DNA from: Struthidea cinerea
Taxonomy: Eukaryota > Chordata > Aves > Passeriformes > Corcoracidae
Length of the DNA: 64,000 nt
Direction of reading: 5' to 3'
Assembly (NCBI GenBank): GCA_013397865.1
Contig: VZTI01004836.1
Location: 1-64,000 of the forward strand
The notes below the pieces were generated by a model. It did no database searches. It had not been told where the DNA came from and worked only from the letters and a program-made list of their open reading frames with translations. The position numbers and the translations under genes are program-made. Within the stretch, counting starts at the first letter, position 1. Every line of letters begins with the position of its first letter. This document shows, one piece after another, positions 21,961-33,789 of the stretch.

Positions 21961-24900
21961 CTGTGGTATAGAACAGTGAAAGAAGGTAAACAAGAGCTTA
22001 TTTCACCAAACAGCAGTGAAGAGGGAAACTTCTTAGCATCAAGATATGAAATACTAATTTCCCTAGCAGTTTAGAAGATGCCTCTTGGGTTATGTGGAAA
22101 TTTTAAAACTAAACAGCACAAAAAGGCTAAAAAAATGCATTGGGAAAAGGGAAAAAACAATGCTGTCTTGGGCTGGCAGAGCGAGAGGTGGACTGAGCTG
22201 ACCTGACTGGTTTTTCCACCTTTGGATTGTACAGTTGTAAAGCGTGTTTATCAAATGACTGTCAGATGATGAGCTCCTGAGAGCACCTGGACTGGATGCC
22301 ACCTGCGAGTATTAAAGAGGCCTTCGTGGCTTCTTTGTGATGATTTGCTGCTGAAATTCCTCTTCAGGTTAACAGGCCCTCATGGAATTTCTATTAGAGG
22401 AATTAGAGCAGACAAAGAAATGAAGCAGTACCTTCTCACTCTCTGCTTCTCCACCTCACATCCCAAGCCTCCCACTCCTAGTTTTGATGCGTTTCCTAGT
22501 GAAGTAGCTGGTACCTGATTACTGTCTGTTGACTCAGTAGAACTTAGGAGCCTGTTACTAATGGGCCATGCGTTATTATTTGTGCACCCTTCCCCATCTC
22601 ATAACAAAACCAGCTGTAGTGCTTGCATGCCTTGCAGTGTGTGCTGGTGTCACAGTCTGCACCAAGGGAACACAGACACAGAGGGCTGATCTAAGTGTGT
22701 AAAATATCTGATCATATTTTGCCTCAGATATGAAGTAGCATTATAAATTGTTACGTAAACCACATTACTTTTATAGCATTTACACATTACATATATTTTT
22801 GTTTGGTGTGGGAGTTTTCAGTTACTTTCTAGGAAACAAGAACTTTTTTTAAAGATCTTAAATAGTCTGAGCAACCACATCTAAAATGCCCTCCAGCACT
22901 CTCGGAAGTAAGGGATGGAAATAGAACATAGGGATTGCTCTTCCTCACAGGGAAGAAAATGGGTTTTTACATGTGTAATTATGATTGCCACAGTCCCAAT
23001 TTCTCATCAAAATCATTTGGTAGCTTAGATTTTATAAAAGCTATGAGCCCCACCATACCATTTGGAAAGTAATAAGCAGATTCACAGTAGTTAAGCCAAA
23101 TACAGTTAGATTTATTTATTTTACAGCATGAAGTTGCAGAGACCACTGTAATTTAAATTAGTTTTACAAAGCCAGAGTGGAGCTGGAATAAATTCAAGCA
23201 AAGAGTATGTGGCTTTCTTATCAGAGCTTTTGAACTTGACTTGAACAATTCAGCTAGTTTTCCTGCTGAACAAAAAATTAGGCAGAGAAACAGTAAATCC
23301 TTCAGATGTGACAACTTGTGTCACAGACAGGAATAAGGAAAACAGGTGGAAATTTCAGCCTGCTGATACTCTGAAATACAATTTTCAAGCAGATTATGGA
23401 ATGTACTACTACCTATTTGCCACACAATAACACAGCAGCTACCAAAAAAAGTGGTTTCAGTGTCAGAGCCCAGACTTGTAGCATAAGGCCAGCAACATTC
23501 ACGTTGTGTGCTAGCTGTGTTCAGGTCTGGGACACAAATATTTATTCCCAAAGTCAATTGCTTCCATGTGCCATGCATATAAAATTTCAGAAGCCCCTTG
23601 TATTATGGTTTGTGTGCTTTTTTTAAAGGCCTTTCACTGACACATAATAAAGTCAAGTCTCTGGTGATCAACCATATACTGGTATGCCAATAAAGATCTC
23701 TATTTGTGTGGGTGGAGATGTACAAAACCAAGGGGTATCTCTGCCCCTGAAGTGCAGGTTAGATAAACAGGAGCGATTAATGACAGAAACAGACAGCAAA
23801 GAAATGCTTCCCCCAGGACTGAAGGGTTTGGTTTTTGTTTGTCAGATTTTTATTTAAGTATGTGAATAACTCTCTCCGTTCAGTGCATGCAGGTTTCCAT
23901 TTCCAGCTCCAAGACGATTTGCATTTGAAGTTTGGGTTCAGGCTTTTGAGAGGCAGGAATTATCTACAGTGTGCAAATGTGAATGTGGAGTGCAACTGCC
24001 CAGGAGACTGGTGATACATCATCTCCAGGGTTTTTGTCAAGGTCTTATATTTTAGCAGTGTCAGCCTTCCCAGTCTTTTGCAAGCACAATTTACACCCCT
24101 TCTGTCTCCAAAGAGGAGAGGAAAGGCGACAGAGATGTTCCCAGAGGAGTGACTAATTTTTACCCTTCAGGAGTGTTCAAGGATAGCCACCCTTACTAAC
24201 CATTAAATTGTTGTTTTTAAAACAAGGAAAAGAAAAAAGCAAATCAGTTAATCCCATTTCCCAAGTGTTCTGCAGTGCACATCATTATCTATTCTGCTTC
24301 TTGTAGTCATTACCAGAAAAAAATTAGGTCTAGCAATGAATGGTCAGTATGATGCTGTGAGCAACAGAGTTCAATTTGAAATTTAAAATAGACTCTGTTG
24401 TCTGCCTGTATCAGCTATTAACTTTAGTGTCATTGTCACAAAGCCATCAATCTGTGTCTGTCCCAAACCCATTTTCTGTGTAGAGTCAGCCCATCTTCCT
24501 TATTTCCTACACATGCAGATTTTAAATCATGTTGTAAACCTTGTACTGCATGAAAGGTTGAAGGCTGAAAGACTTGGCAGGTTGGGGTTTTTTTAATTCC
24601 CCTGCCTCCCCCCAACCTACATTCAGTATCCACCAACAGATGACAGATTGCAGCTACTCTTTGAACTGGATCATGCCAGAAATAGGAAAATACAAAAAAA
24701 ACCCAACCCTAAAGCTGGTATAAAATGCATGAAAGCCTGGTTCCACTGAAGCTAATGGCAAATGCAGTAGAACTTAATTTCCAAGTAATTGCTATTGCTA
24801 AAAATTGTTTCAGAGAGACAGTGCACGAAGTGGCCTTTGTAGGCTGGATTTTGTACATTTTAGAGACGATCTCTGCTTGTGTAGCACCAAAGCAGCTGAG

Positions 24901-26091
24901 CACATCAGAAATGCCTCAGTTAGTTGTCATCTAGTTTAACTGTGGGGGTGTTTGCTACTGGAACATTTTAAGCATTTAATTGAGAGAGTCTTCTGTTCTG
25001 GATTTTGCCTCTCCTCTGTGTCTAACGATGTCTAAGAACATTGACTTTTAAGGCCCATAAATTTCCTCAAAATTTCCAGAAGGCACAGCTTTAGAAACAT
25101 ATATGTGATTTGTAAAGGATAGCTGTGATAGGAAGAATTGCTTCACTAGAGAGCCTATTCTGATCTTCATTTTATTCTGTCAACATGAATCCTTCAAGCA
25201 AGGATCATTTTAAAATACCTACAGAGAAGTTTCTGCCTCTTGAGTCCATGACAGAACATTGCTTCATTAGCCTACATCTCTCTGGAACAACTGTGAAGGG
25301 ACTGATTTGTAAAATACAATAACTGTGATGTTGTGTTGCATCAGTACATAGCACAGCAAGTAATGAAACCTGGCTAATTCTGCCCATTTATGTGTGCAAT
25401 TAGTTTGTTGTTAAAGTGTTGGACGCCTGGAACCTGAGTACCTCAAAAGCTGCTTTGAGTGCCGTGTCCAACAACTACAGTGGCCCTAATACTTGTTGCA
25501 AATCTTGTGTTCAAATCCCATTTCAACCCGTAGATGTCTATGTTACTGTAACACTGAAGCCTTGGTTTTGCTTAAAGGAACTCACAACCTTTCTAAGCCT
25601 TGATGTAACTGAGCTGCTGTGATCCCTAGATAAGATCTAAGCATTGGCAAAACTCCCGTGCTGACCCATTTATCACCTCTCACTCTTGGGAACTGGCACT
25701 AGTAGGCATTTTGTAAGTGAGGCACAAGAGGCTACACAGTGAGATGCAACACCTGTCCCACTGGTGTTTAAAGCACTTCCTCGAAAGACCCAAACTCAGG
25801 TCTTCAAACTCTGGGAGCACATCAGGCTCAGACTGAGGCGAAGAGGGGTGCAGCAGAGTGACTCATGCCTGAAAGGAGCCAGCTTTGTGTCTGGAAGGTG
25901 TTCTCGCATATGCAAGTCTCTTTTTTTGCATACGTAGAAGCCCCACTGCAGAGAGAGAAGGCAAACATGTATTTCATGAAAACAGAGATAACACAGACTA
26001 CATGCATAATTTATATTTGTTGGAAGATACAGCTTCTGAGTGCAAATCAAATAGCTGTATCCAGAAAAGGGAAGAGTAGAAAATACTGCTG
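21961..26091. other. Intergenic DNA
   Basis: No supported gene. A string resembling a tRNA B box near 25509 lacks a matching cloverleaf. The rest is AT-rich unique-looking sequence. Confidence 0.5.
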
Positions 26092-27104
26092 TGTTGGGGT
26101 TTTATGGCAGTTTCAGCAGTGGGTGGCTACAGGGGTGGCTTCTATGAGAAGCTGCTGGAAGCTTGCCTCTGTCTGACAGAGCCAACACCAGCTGGCTCCA
26201 AGACGGACCTGCTGTGTGCCAAGGCTGAGACCATCAGCCTGTGGCAGCACCTCTGGGATAATGTATTCAAGAAGGGGAAAAAACTGCTTGGAGGAGTGAG
26301 AATATGTTAGAGAAACAGCCCTGCAGCCCCCAAGATCAGTGAGGAAGGAGGGGCAGGAGGTGCTCCAGGTGCTGTAGCAGAGTTTCCTCTGCAGCCGTGG
26401 TGCAGAACATGGTGAGGCAGCTGTGCCCCTGCAGCCCATGGAGCTCCATGGTGGAAGAGAGATCTGCCTGCAGTCGCTGGAGGACCCCATGCCTGGACCA
26501 GGGGGGTGCGCAAAGGAGACTGTGACTCCATGGGAAGCCTGTGCTGGAGCAGGCTCCTGGAAGGGACCTGCAGACCCCTGGAGAGAGGAGCCCACCCTGG
26601 AGCAAGTTCCCTGGCAGGACTTGTGACCCTGCGAGGGACTGCCATTGGAGCAGTCTGTTCCTGAAGGACTGCACCCTATGGAAGGGGACCCATGCTGGAG
26701 CAGGGGAGGAATGTGAGGAGTCCTCCCAATGAGGAGGAAGGAGAACCTGAGACAAGGTGTGATAACCTGACCACAGCCCCGATTCCTAGTCCCCCTGTAC
26801 TGCTGGGAGGAAGATTGAGAGAACTTAGATACAAAGTAGAGCCTGGGAAAAAGGGGGAAGTGCGGGGAAAGTGATTTAAGATTTTTCTTTCACTACTTTA
26901 CTCTGATTTTTAATTGGCAATAAATTAAACTAATTTTCCCAAGTTGAGTCTCTTTTGCCCATGACGAGAACCAGTGAGTGATCTCTCCCCATCCTTATCT
27001 CAATCCATGAACCTTTTGTTATATCTTCTCTCCCCTGTCCAGCTGAGGAGTGATAGAGTGGCTTTGGTGGGTACCCGGCATCCAGGCAGGGTCAGCCCAA
27101 AACT
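26092..27104 (+). mobile_element. Solo LTR of an avian endogenous retrovirus (about 1 kb)
   Basis: This GC-richer block in AT-rich DNA starts at TGTTGGGG. It has the repeated GGAGCAG and GAAGGACTGCA-type units of a well-known bird LTR family. Its AATAAA poly(A) signal is at 26919-26924. The downstream end runs through a TTTTGCCCATGACG segment and CTCCCCTGTCCAGCTGAGGA to about GGGTCAGCCC. No gag, pol or env sequence follows, so it is a solo LTR. The family name is not assigned, and I could not confirm a matching target-site duplication. The overlapping open frames of up to 160 codons on the minus strand are by-products of its composition. Confidence 0.85.
26919..26924 (+). promoter_or_regulatory. 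LTR polyadenylation signal
   Basis: AATAAA occurs at the R/U5 position of the retroviral LTR, followed by a T-rich stretch. Confidence 0.6.
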
Positions 27105-30039
27105 TCAGAAAGAGAACAAGCAAATGCTCCCCTTAGCTACAGTAGCTAAGGGCAAAGGAAAGAGAGAGAGAGTATTTGTGTAAGTCCAACACTGCTTCTG
27201 TGATGCCAGTGAATTTGCAGTTATGGGCTTAAGCATGAGATATGGTTGCAACACGTTCTCACCAGATCCTTGCAAAATTGCCAGATAATACTCCATTGTA
27301 GAAAATACACAACACATCCTCTTTCTAATGCTCTCTTCACTGTCTTCTATATGGTGCGTAAGAAACAGAGTCCTATAACTCTTCTCACTACAAACACACT
27401 GTAGTGGTTTTAAGCCCAGGTGGACACTTATATTCACCAACCCAACCTCACATAAGATTCATATTTTGTATGGCTGGAAAAAACATCCTTTTCCAATGGC
27501 TAAGCCACTAGGTTTGATGTAACTCCAATACCCAAGTGAGATCCTCCACCACTTGTTGGAACCATGAGAGTGCAGTGCCTCTTGTCTTCTAGGAGTTCTC
27601 TAAGTAAGGAAGACAGCTAGGACTGTCTATGAAATATGAAAGGCATCTTATGGCAGGAGAACAAAAGTGTCCTGGGCACAGCCTCAGCCAGCCAGTTAAG
27701 GATAGAGGAATTCTCAGGAAACCCTGATCTTCACTTTGACTATTTTTGTATGTAGGAAGGGACTTTGATTTGAAAAATGTAACAGGACTCCATCTGTAGA
27801 ATAAGAAGGGTAATAAAACTTTATTCCAGGCCTCTTAGTTTTATCAGTTATTGATGTCTAGAAGTGGGTTGGTACTGTACAGGGCTTGAAAAATGCTGCT
27901 GCCTCCAGGGGCTTTTAACCAATGAATTGTAAACACAAGCCTGGTCCTCATTAGTGGCCAGAGTGTGATAGCTTTGGCAATGTTTAGCCTTGTCTGAATG
28001 TCATAATGGAGTAGGAAGGGCTGGAGGAGCACATATCCTCAGAGAAAGATGTGCTTTGAGAAAGGATGTATGAAAACAGAAGTGCAATCCTTTCTAAACT
28101 GCATAAAAGAAGAATTCAGTTTTTGAGGATGGTCTGGAGCATGGAGGAGACGATAAAGGCATCACTGAGGTGTGATGTACTGGCTGAGTGGAAATGAGAG
28201 CAGGAAATAATGCAGTTGGTGCTATAAGTCAGGGCAGTGTTCTGGGGATCCTTGAAGGGAAGCACAAGTAGCTGAAATTTAATGCAGGAGGCCAAAGGAA
28301 GATGATGGAAGAATTCAGAAGTGCCGCTGTTGAGGCAGATGATTTACTGAGACATTTGCAATAGGTTGCAAAGGAAAAAGGTGAAAATGAAGAGGAGGCT
28401 GTAGTAGTCTTGAGAAGAAATGATCAGGGCATGACCACAATTTTTGTCACATGGCTGACAGGGGTGAGACTTAGAGAAGTTGCGCATGGTGAAATGATGT
28501 AATTTGGCAAATGTCTGGCTCTTGTTTCAGACTGGGAGAGATGACTCTCAGGAGGTTTAATTAACGTGTAGGACTCCTTGTAGGAAATTGCTAAGTATTG
28601 CTATGCCCAGAAGTTTCTCAGGAAATTGAGAGCAAAATGAAAGACAATCACAATTTCCTCACTCCACAAGAAATTCTGCAAGAGTTGCAATCTGTGCTTG
28701 CTGTCCAGGAGATGAATATTCAAGTCTGTTGTCTCCTTCTGAAGAGAAAGCTCTAGAAAGATCAAGTACTTCTTTCTTGGGCCTCCAGAAGGTTTATGCT
28801 GAATGATGTTTGAAACATAGCTCAATAAATGTTTACAAAGAGATAAAGTATAAATTCTATCTTGATTTCATATTGACTTGTTATAGACAAGCAACTGTTC
28901 TGAAAATGTTTTCACATAATCATTCATCTCCCTTTAGAGAATGCGGTGTGCCAGTTTCTGAGAGAGAACAAAATTATCATGTATTATTTTTAGATGCAAG
29001 CAATTTGTGGTTAATGTTACTCTACCAGAACAGGGTACCAAACCCCCAGTTTCAAAACCATGCATGTTTATTGGATAGCTATAAAACTCCATGTGAAGGA
29101 AAGAGGAGAGATTTTCACCTAACGCAAATAATCTGACATGTAGTTCCAGTCTACAGATAAGACTGAAGCTGGAGTAGCTCAACAAGAGAAGATGAAGAAT
29201 ATTAATGCACTGTCTATATGTGGATGCAAGGAGCATGGAAAATAAGCAGCAGGCTCTAGGAGAGATACAAAACAATGAAGTTTATGAGCTAGGGGGCATA
29301 GCTGAGGCAAGGTAGGCTGATTCCTGTCAGTGCTTTGAATGTCAATAGATTCGAATGTCAGTGCTTTGTCTGTCAAGACAGACCATGTGCATAGATAGGC
29401 AGAGGCATGGCGGCAGGATGCAGCTGTTTTCTCACTGGTGGGGTGCATGCAATGGGCTCAAATGATGTTCTGTTTTCTCAAAGAAACTTTAACTTGGTAG
29501 GTCAGCAGAAATAATTAACATGATGGATTCAGTACAGGATTTTTTCTTTCATGAGCTCTTGGAAATCTATAGAGTCCTAAACAAACTGGATGTTTGTGAT
29601 AAAAAACAGCTCAACCTTTTTTAGTTAAATCAACACTCACAGTTAAATAGTGTAGCAAAGCTACAAAATGCTGGATGCTCTGTATGAATGTTGGGTGTAT
29701 TCTTGTGAAGCTTCCTAATTACAATAATTAGTACCAGCCCTGAGACAGGCCACCCACTTCTCTTTCCCACTTTGATGTCAGCTGCTGAAGGGAAGAATGT
29801 AAATAGAAGCTGAACTGTAAACACAAACACTGACTGAGGTCTTTGGTCCCAGTATTGTACCCCTGACTCACTGTTTTAGGTTTAACAGCTCAAGCATATA
29901 GGAAAGAGCTCTCCTATGAAATATGTAACCATAAAAAATACATTTTAGCCACCTCAAGCATAAGCAGTTTGACCATTAGCTGTTTTGTGTGTCTCTTTTG
30001 CACATGGAGTGTTACCACTGAAATCCTGTGTCCATTATC
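27105..30039. other. Intergenic DNA
   Basis: No supported gene. Several 60-110-codon frames on both strands lack recognisable motifs. Confidence 0.5.
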
Positions 30040-30375
30040 TGAGCTGCAGTGCTCAGAACCAGCTGGCACTAGGTGAAGCCAGACTCAGCTTTCCAGGGGA
30101 GCTGGGAGCCACAGCTGACCCAAACTGGTCAAAGGGATTTTCCATACTGTATAGTGATTGATGTGCTCAGGAACAAAAATGAGTAGAGGAAGTAAACAGT
30201 GGAGTTTTGGCTTCCAAGGTGGTCATTGCTCAGCTGGTCTGCCTGTGGGACAGGGTGAGTAATCTCCTTTGTCCCAATTGGTTTTTTCTCGTTCCCTCAC
30301 CTATTAAACTATCTTTCTCTCAACTCATGAGTTTTCTCATTTTTGTTCCACTTGTTCTCTCCCAGTGGAACTTGA
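30040..30375 (+). mobile_element. Degenerate solo LTR of a second avian retrovirus family
   Basis: The signature of another common bird LTR is present: CAGCTGACCCAAACTGGTCA, then AAAGGGATTTTCCATACTGT, a divergent promoter region, and a CCTATTAAACTATCTTTCTC segment carrying the ATTAAA poly(A) signal (30303-30308). CTCAACTCATGAGTTTTCTC follows. The terminal part is lost or replaced after about 30370, and the 5' end may reach back towards 29870. No internal retroviral genes are seen. Confidence 0.75.
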
Positions 30376-32696
30376 ATGCTCAAGGAGAAAGGTGGTCTTG
30401 TGAACATATCAACGTGAGAACAGCATCGTGGGACATTGTGCCAGACACAAGGTTAGAGCTGAGGCAGTTTCTGAGGCGCAGCAATAAAGACACCTTCAGT
30501 CTGATTTAGCACCTGCTTTTCTGCGCTGGTAGGGATGAGATGTCTCAAGAGCCTGTGTGAATTATGGAGTAAGAGGTTAGGTACCCAGGATGCCTCCTAC
30601 TGCTAGGAAATGTGGCCCTCAGGTCCCTTTCAAGCTAGCTTCCCACAGATATATGTGCACTACAAAATAACTGTCTAATGATAGTTCATTCAGAGACACT
30701 TCTCCACTGGCATCATGGACAAGATTCCCCCAGGTTTGGATCTGTCCACCATCGATTAGTTACCACTATCCCAGGAAGTCTTGAAGCTTCCCTTTTCCTC
30801 CTCAAGCCAAAATATCACAGTGGGAAACAGTCTCACATCAGTTCAAACACTCTAGGAGGAAAACCACCAAAAATTATTATGTGTTAGGTCCTCTGTGGGG
30901 ACCCTGGTGAAGACTGAGGCTGTGTGCTGGATGTATGGATTTCCAGTTGCCTTCAGGACAACCCCTGAAGTTTCAGGCTGCAGTCCACACCACCACTGGC
31001 CAAGTTGTGGGTATAGCTTGTTGCAAATGCCTGTAGGCAGGGAGGCACAGCCTAAGCCTTGTTTAAAGCATGGTAGGGAAAGACAGGCATCTGCTGCAGA
31101 ATACCTGCACGTGCCTCCAAATGGGGAGTTGCTGTGGTGGAAGGTCCTGGTCTGAAGGAGAGAATAATAAGAATAAAACATTATCCTCTGTCACCTATTC
31201 TGATTAGCATCCTGACTACCTAGTCTCCTTTCCTCCTTGAGATTTTATTTCATGACTGGTGGCTGTGGGGAAAACATGATGTGAAACCACCACATTTCAT
31301 GGTGGCTGGACAGTACACTTGTCGTGGGGTGACTTTATAATGTGTATCCCCTATCGCTACCCTATGCTACCCTATGAAATATAAAGAGGAAGATTTCTGG
31401 TCTGGCAGGGACAAGCATAAAAGAGCTCACAGGTTATTTATCCAGGAGTGAGCTTAGTAAGCTTTTCCTAAGGCATCTGCAGCTAGCCTCTGTCTCCAGG
31501 CATGGCCTCCTGGCCTTGGGAGGCAGCAGTGCTGCTTGCAGGTGGCTGGGATGCTCATACCCAGGGTGGTACTGCCACCCCTACTCAGCTCTTTTTGTGA
31601 CACATGGATGCAACCCAGAGCTGAGAGAGTGAAGCCACACTTGCACCTCGTGCTTCAGACTCTTGCAACACATTTCAGTTTCCACTCTTGTGGGGCTTGC
31701 TGCTCCCCTGTGCAGCTGCTTCCTACTGTCTCCCCATCACCCCAAAAGCAGATGTCTCTGTTCCTCTCCCAGAAGCCCTGCACCTCCCTTCTAGACTCTT
31801 TCAGTTTAGCTTAAATGCTTTTGAGCAGTAGATGCTTTCTTGCTTGGATCAGTTGGAAGATGGAGAATTTTTGTTTGACCAAGCTACCCCTTAATCCTTT
31901 AACAGGAAGCTTTTATCCAGGGAGTGAAACACACAGAACAAAGGCTTGTTAGCAGAAAATACTGCACTGTTGTGTTTTGTTTGGCAGCAGACTGCAACAC
32001 TTTATAGACATGCATGTGTCCAAGGAAGCCTTGCCATGGGGCTGGATGCAACCTGCTGGGGACAGGGGAGGGAGAGGAACTGGAGATGGGTCCGTGATGA
32101 GATATTGCAAACTCCAACTGCCCTGCATGTATCATTAAATCCACACTTCTAGATATAAAAACAGTGTGGGACTGTCAACACTAAATATGTCAGTCACAGG
32201 TAGAAATTGCCGGGCGTCCTGCAATTTATATTTGCATGAAATCAAAAATAGTAGGAGGAAATCTGCCCACAGCAGGCTTTCAATTTACGTCAGTCTGCCA
32301 AACTCTTCAGCAAAAGCAAGCCACTGTGTGAACACTTAGTCATCACCTTCATTTAACATCCAGTGGGTGTAATGTTTGGCAGCCTAGCCCTCTGAAGAGA
32401 CAGCCCTGGCATCTCATTTTAGCACATTATCCCATTATCTTGTGTGCTGTAGTATCCTGGTGTAAGGAAAGAAAGGAAAACATATAGCTCTGTGCACAAG
32501 GGCCACACAATTAAAGCTGGCTTCTCTGGGGTAAGTGGAGTGCCTGTGATTAAAAACTGGAGGGTGGGAGTACAGTGGGTGAGGCAAGAGCTGTGACTGC
32601 CTGAGCAGGCTAAGGGTTGGAGGCCAGCACCATCTACAGCTGAGGAACCTCTTTCCAAACCTGCTTCTGGAGAGAAGCAAAAAAAGACTGTCCATG
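30376..32696. other. Intergenic DNA
   Basis: No supported gene. A small tandem repeat of the 10-mer gctaccctat occurs near 31358-31377. The rest is unique-looking. Confidence 0.5.
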
Positions 32697-32815
32697 TGAC
32701 CTAGTCTAGTGTAAGGTGTCCCTCCCCATGGCAGGGGGGTTGGAACGAGGAGATCTATAAGGTCCCCTCCAACCCAAACCATTCTACAAATCTACGAATT
32801 TATGAATCTATGAAA
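32697..32815 (+). mobile_element. CR1 LINE 3' end
   Basis: CCCATGGCAGGGGGGTTGGA, then AGGTCCCCTCCAACCCAAAC and CATTCTACAAATC, give the last 120 bases of CR1 in + orientation. The tail consists of imperfect 8-base units. Confidence 0.92.
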
Positions 32816-33663
32816 TAGGAGTGGCATTGCTCTGCTGCACTTAGCACAACTTGGAAACTTATTCTCAGTTTGTGCTTGTTTTGGTGCTCTGCGTGCTTTT
32901 CTCTCCTCCATGGTGCTCAGGTGATTGGTGCTCCACCTACATGGAGCATGGCTGGTTCCTTGGACTTTGCCAGTCCTTCCAGGGACATTGGCTGGGCCAT
33001 CCCATGGCTCACAAGTCATCTGACTCATGGAGAATGGAGGTTGCCTAGTGCCTGAGCTGGGGGATCTTGGGTAGACTTACGGTCTCAGGGTGGACTTAGA
33101 GATCTCTGTAGACACCAAAACTCATTCGAAATCTGACTCCACTGGGAAGCAAAGGTTTGCAAGGATACCTAGGAAGATGCACGATGCCAAGTTCAAGTTT
33201 AGAAAGTACCAAAGTGCACAACATTGATGTTTACTGAATCTTTATCAGCTCTTTTTCAACAAACCCTATGATGTTATCTGCAAGTACTAAATATCTATTT
33301 TGGTCCTTAGGTGCTTAATATCTGTGTAATCAAAAATCCAAGGCCCAGATGGATCCTCAAGGGCAGCAAACTTTCACAGGTATTCATGTAGTTGGCAATT
33401 AAGAGCCCAACTCCTGTGATTACAAGTGAGACACCAAAACACCTTCCTTTTAATTCTCCGTGGTGCAGAACCCAAAAGAAGAGTGGTCATATAGAGATTG
33501 CAGCTGTCCGGTACATTAAACATAAACAGAGGCATGCTGTCACAAAGGCCAGCCAACATCAGAGCTTGCAGAGGTGGGGAGCCACATATAGACTGCCTCC
33601 TCGGGGAGGCCCTGACCATTCCTGGTCTTAGGTTGCAGCTAGATGCTCTTTGGCAGTCTAAGA
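32816..33663. other. Spacer between two CR1 insertions
   Basis: Unique-looking sequence with no gene recognised. Confidence 0.5.
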
Positions 33664-33789
33664 AGTGTTCAAGGCCACACTGGATGGGGCCCTGAGCAAC
33701 CTGATCTAGTGGTTGACATCCCCGCCCATGGCAGAGGGGTTGGAACTAGATGAACTTTGAGGTCCCTTCCAACCCAAACCATTCCGTGA
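33664..33789 (+). mobile_element. CR1 LINE 3' end
   Basis: GTGTTCAAGGCCACACTGGA, then TGAGCAACCTGATCTAGTGG, GGTTGGAACTAGATGAACTT and CCTTCCAACCCAAACCATTC. It lies 850 bases from the 32.7-kb copy in the same orientation, but it extends further 5' and has a different tail, so it is an independent insertion. Confidence 0.93.

Noticed and set aside
25505..25530. tRNA B-box-like GTTCAAATCCC
   Set aside because: No matching A box, anticodon arm or acceptor stem can be folded around it by eye.
26113..26755. Overlapping 112-160-codon minus-strand frames
   Set aside because: They lie wholly inside the retroviral LTR and are antisense products of its GC-rich repeated units.
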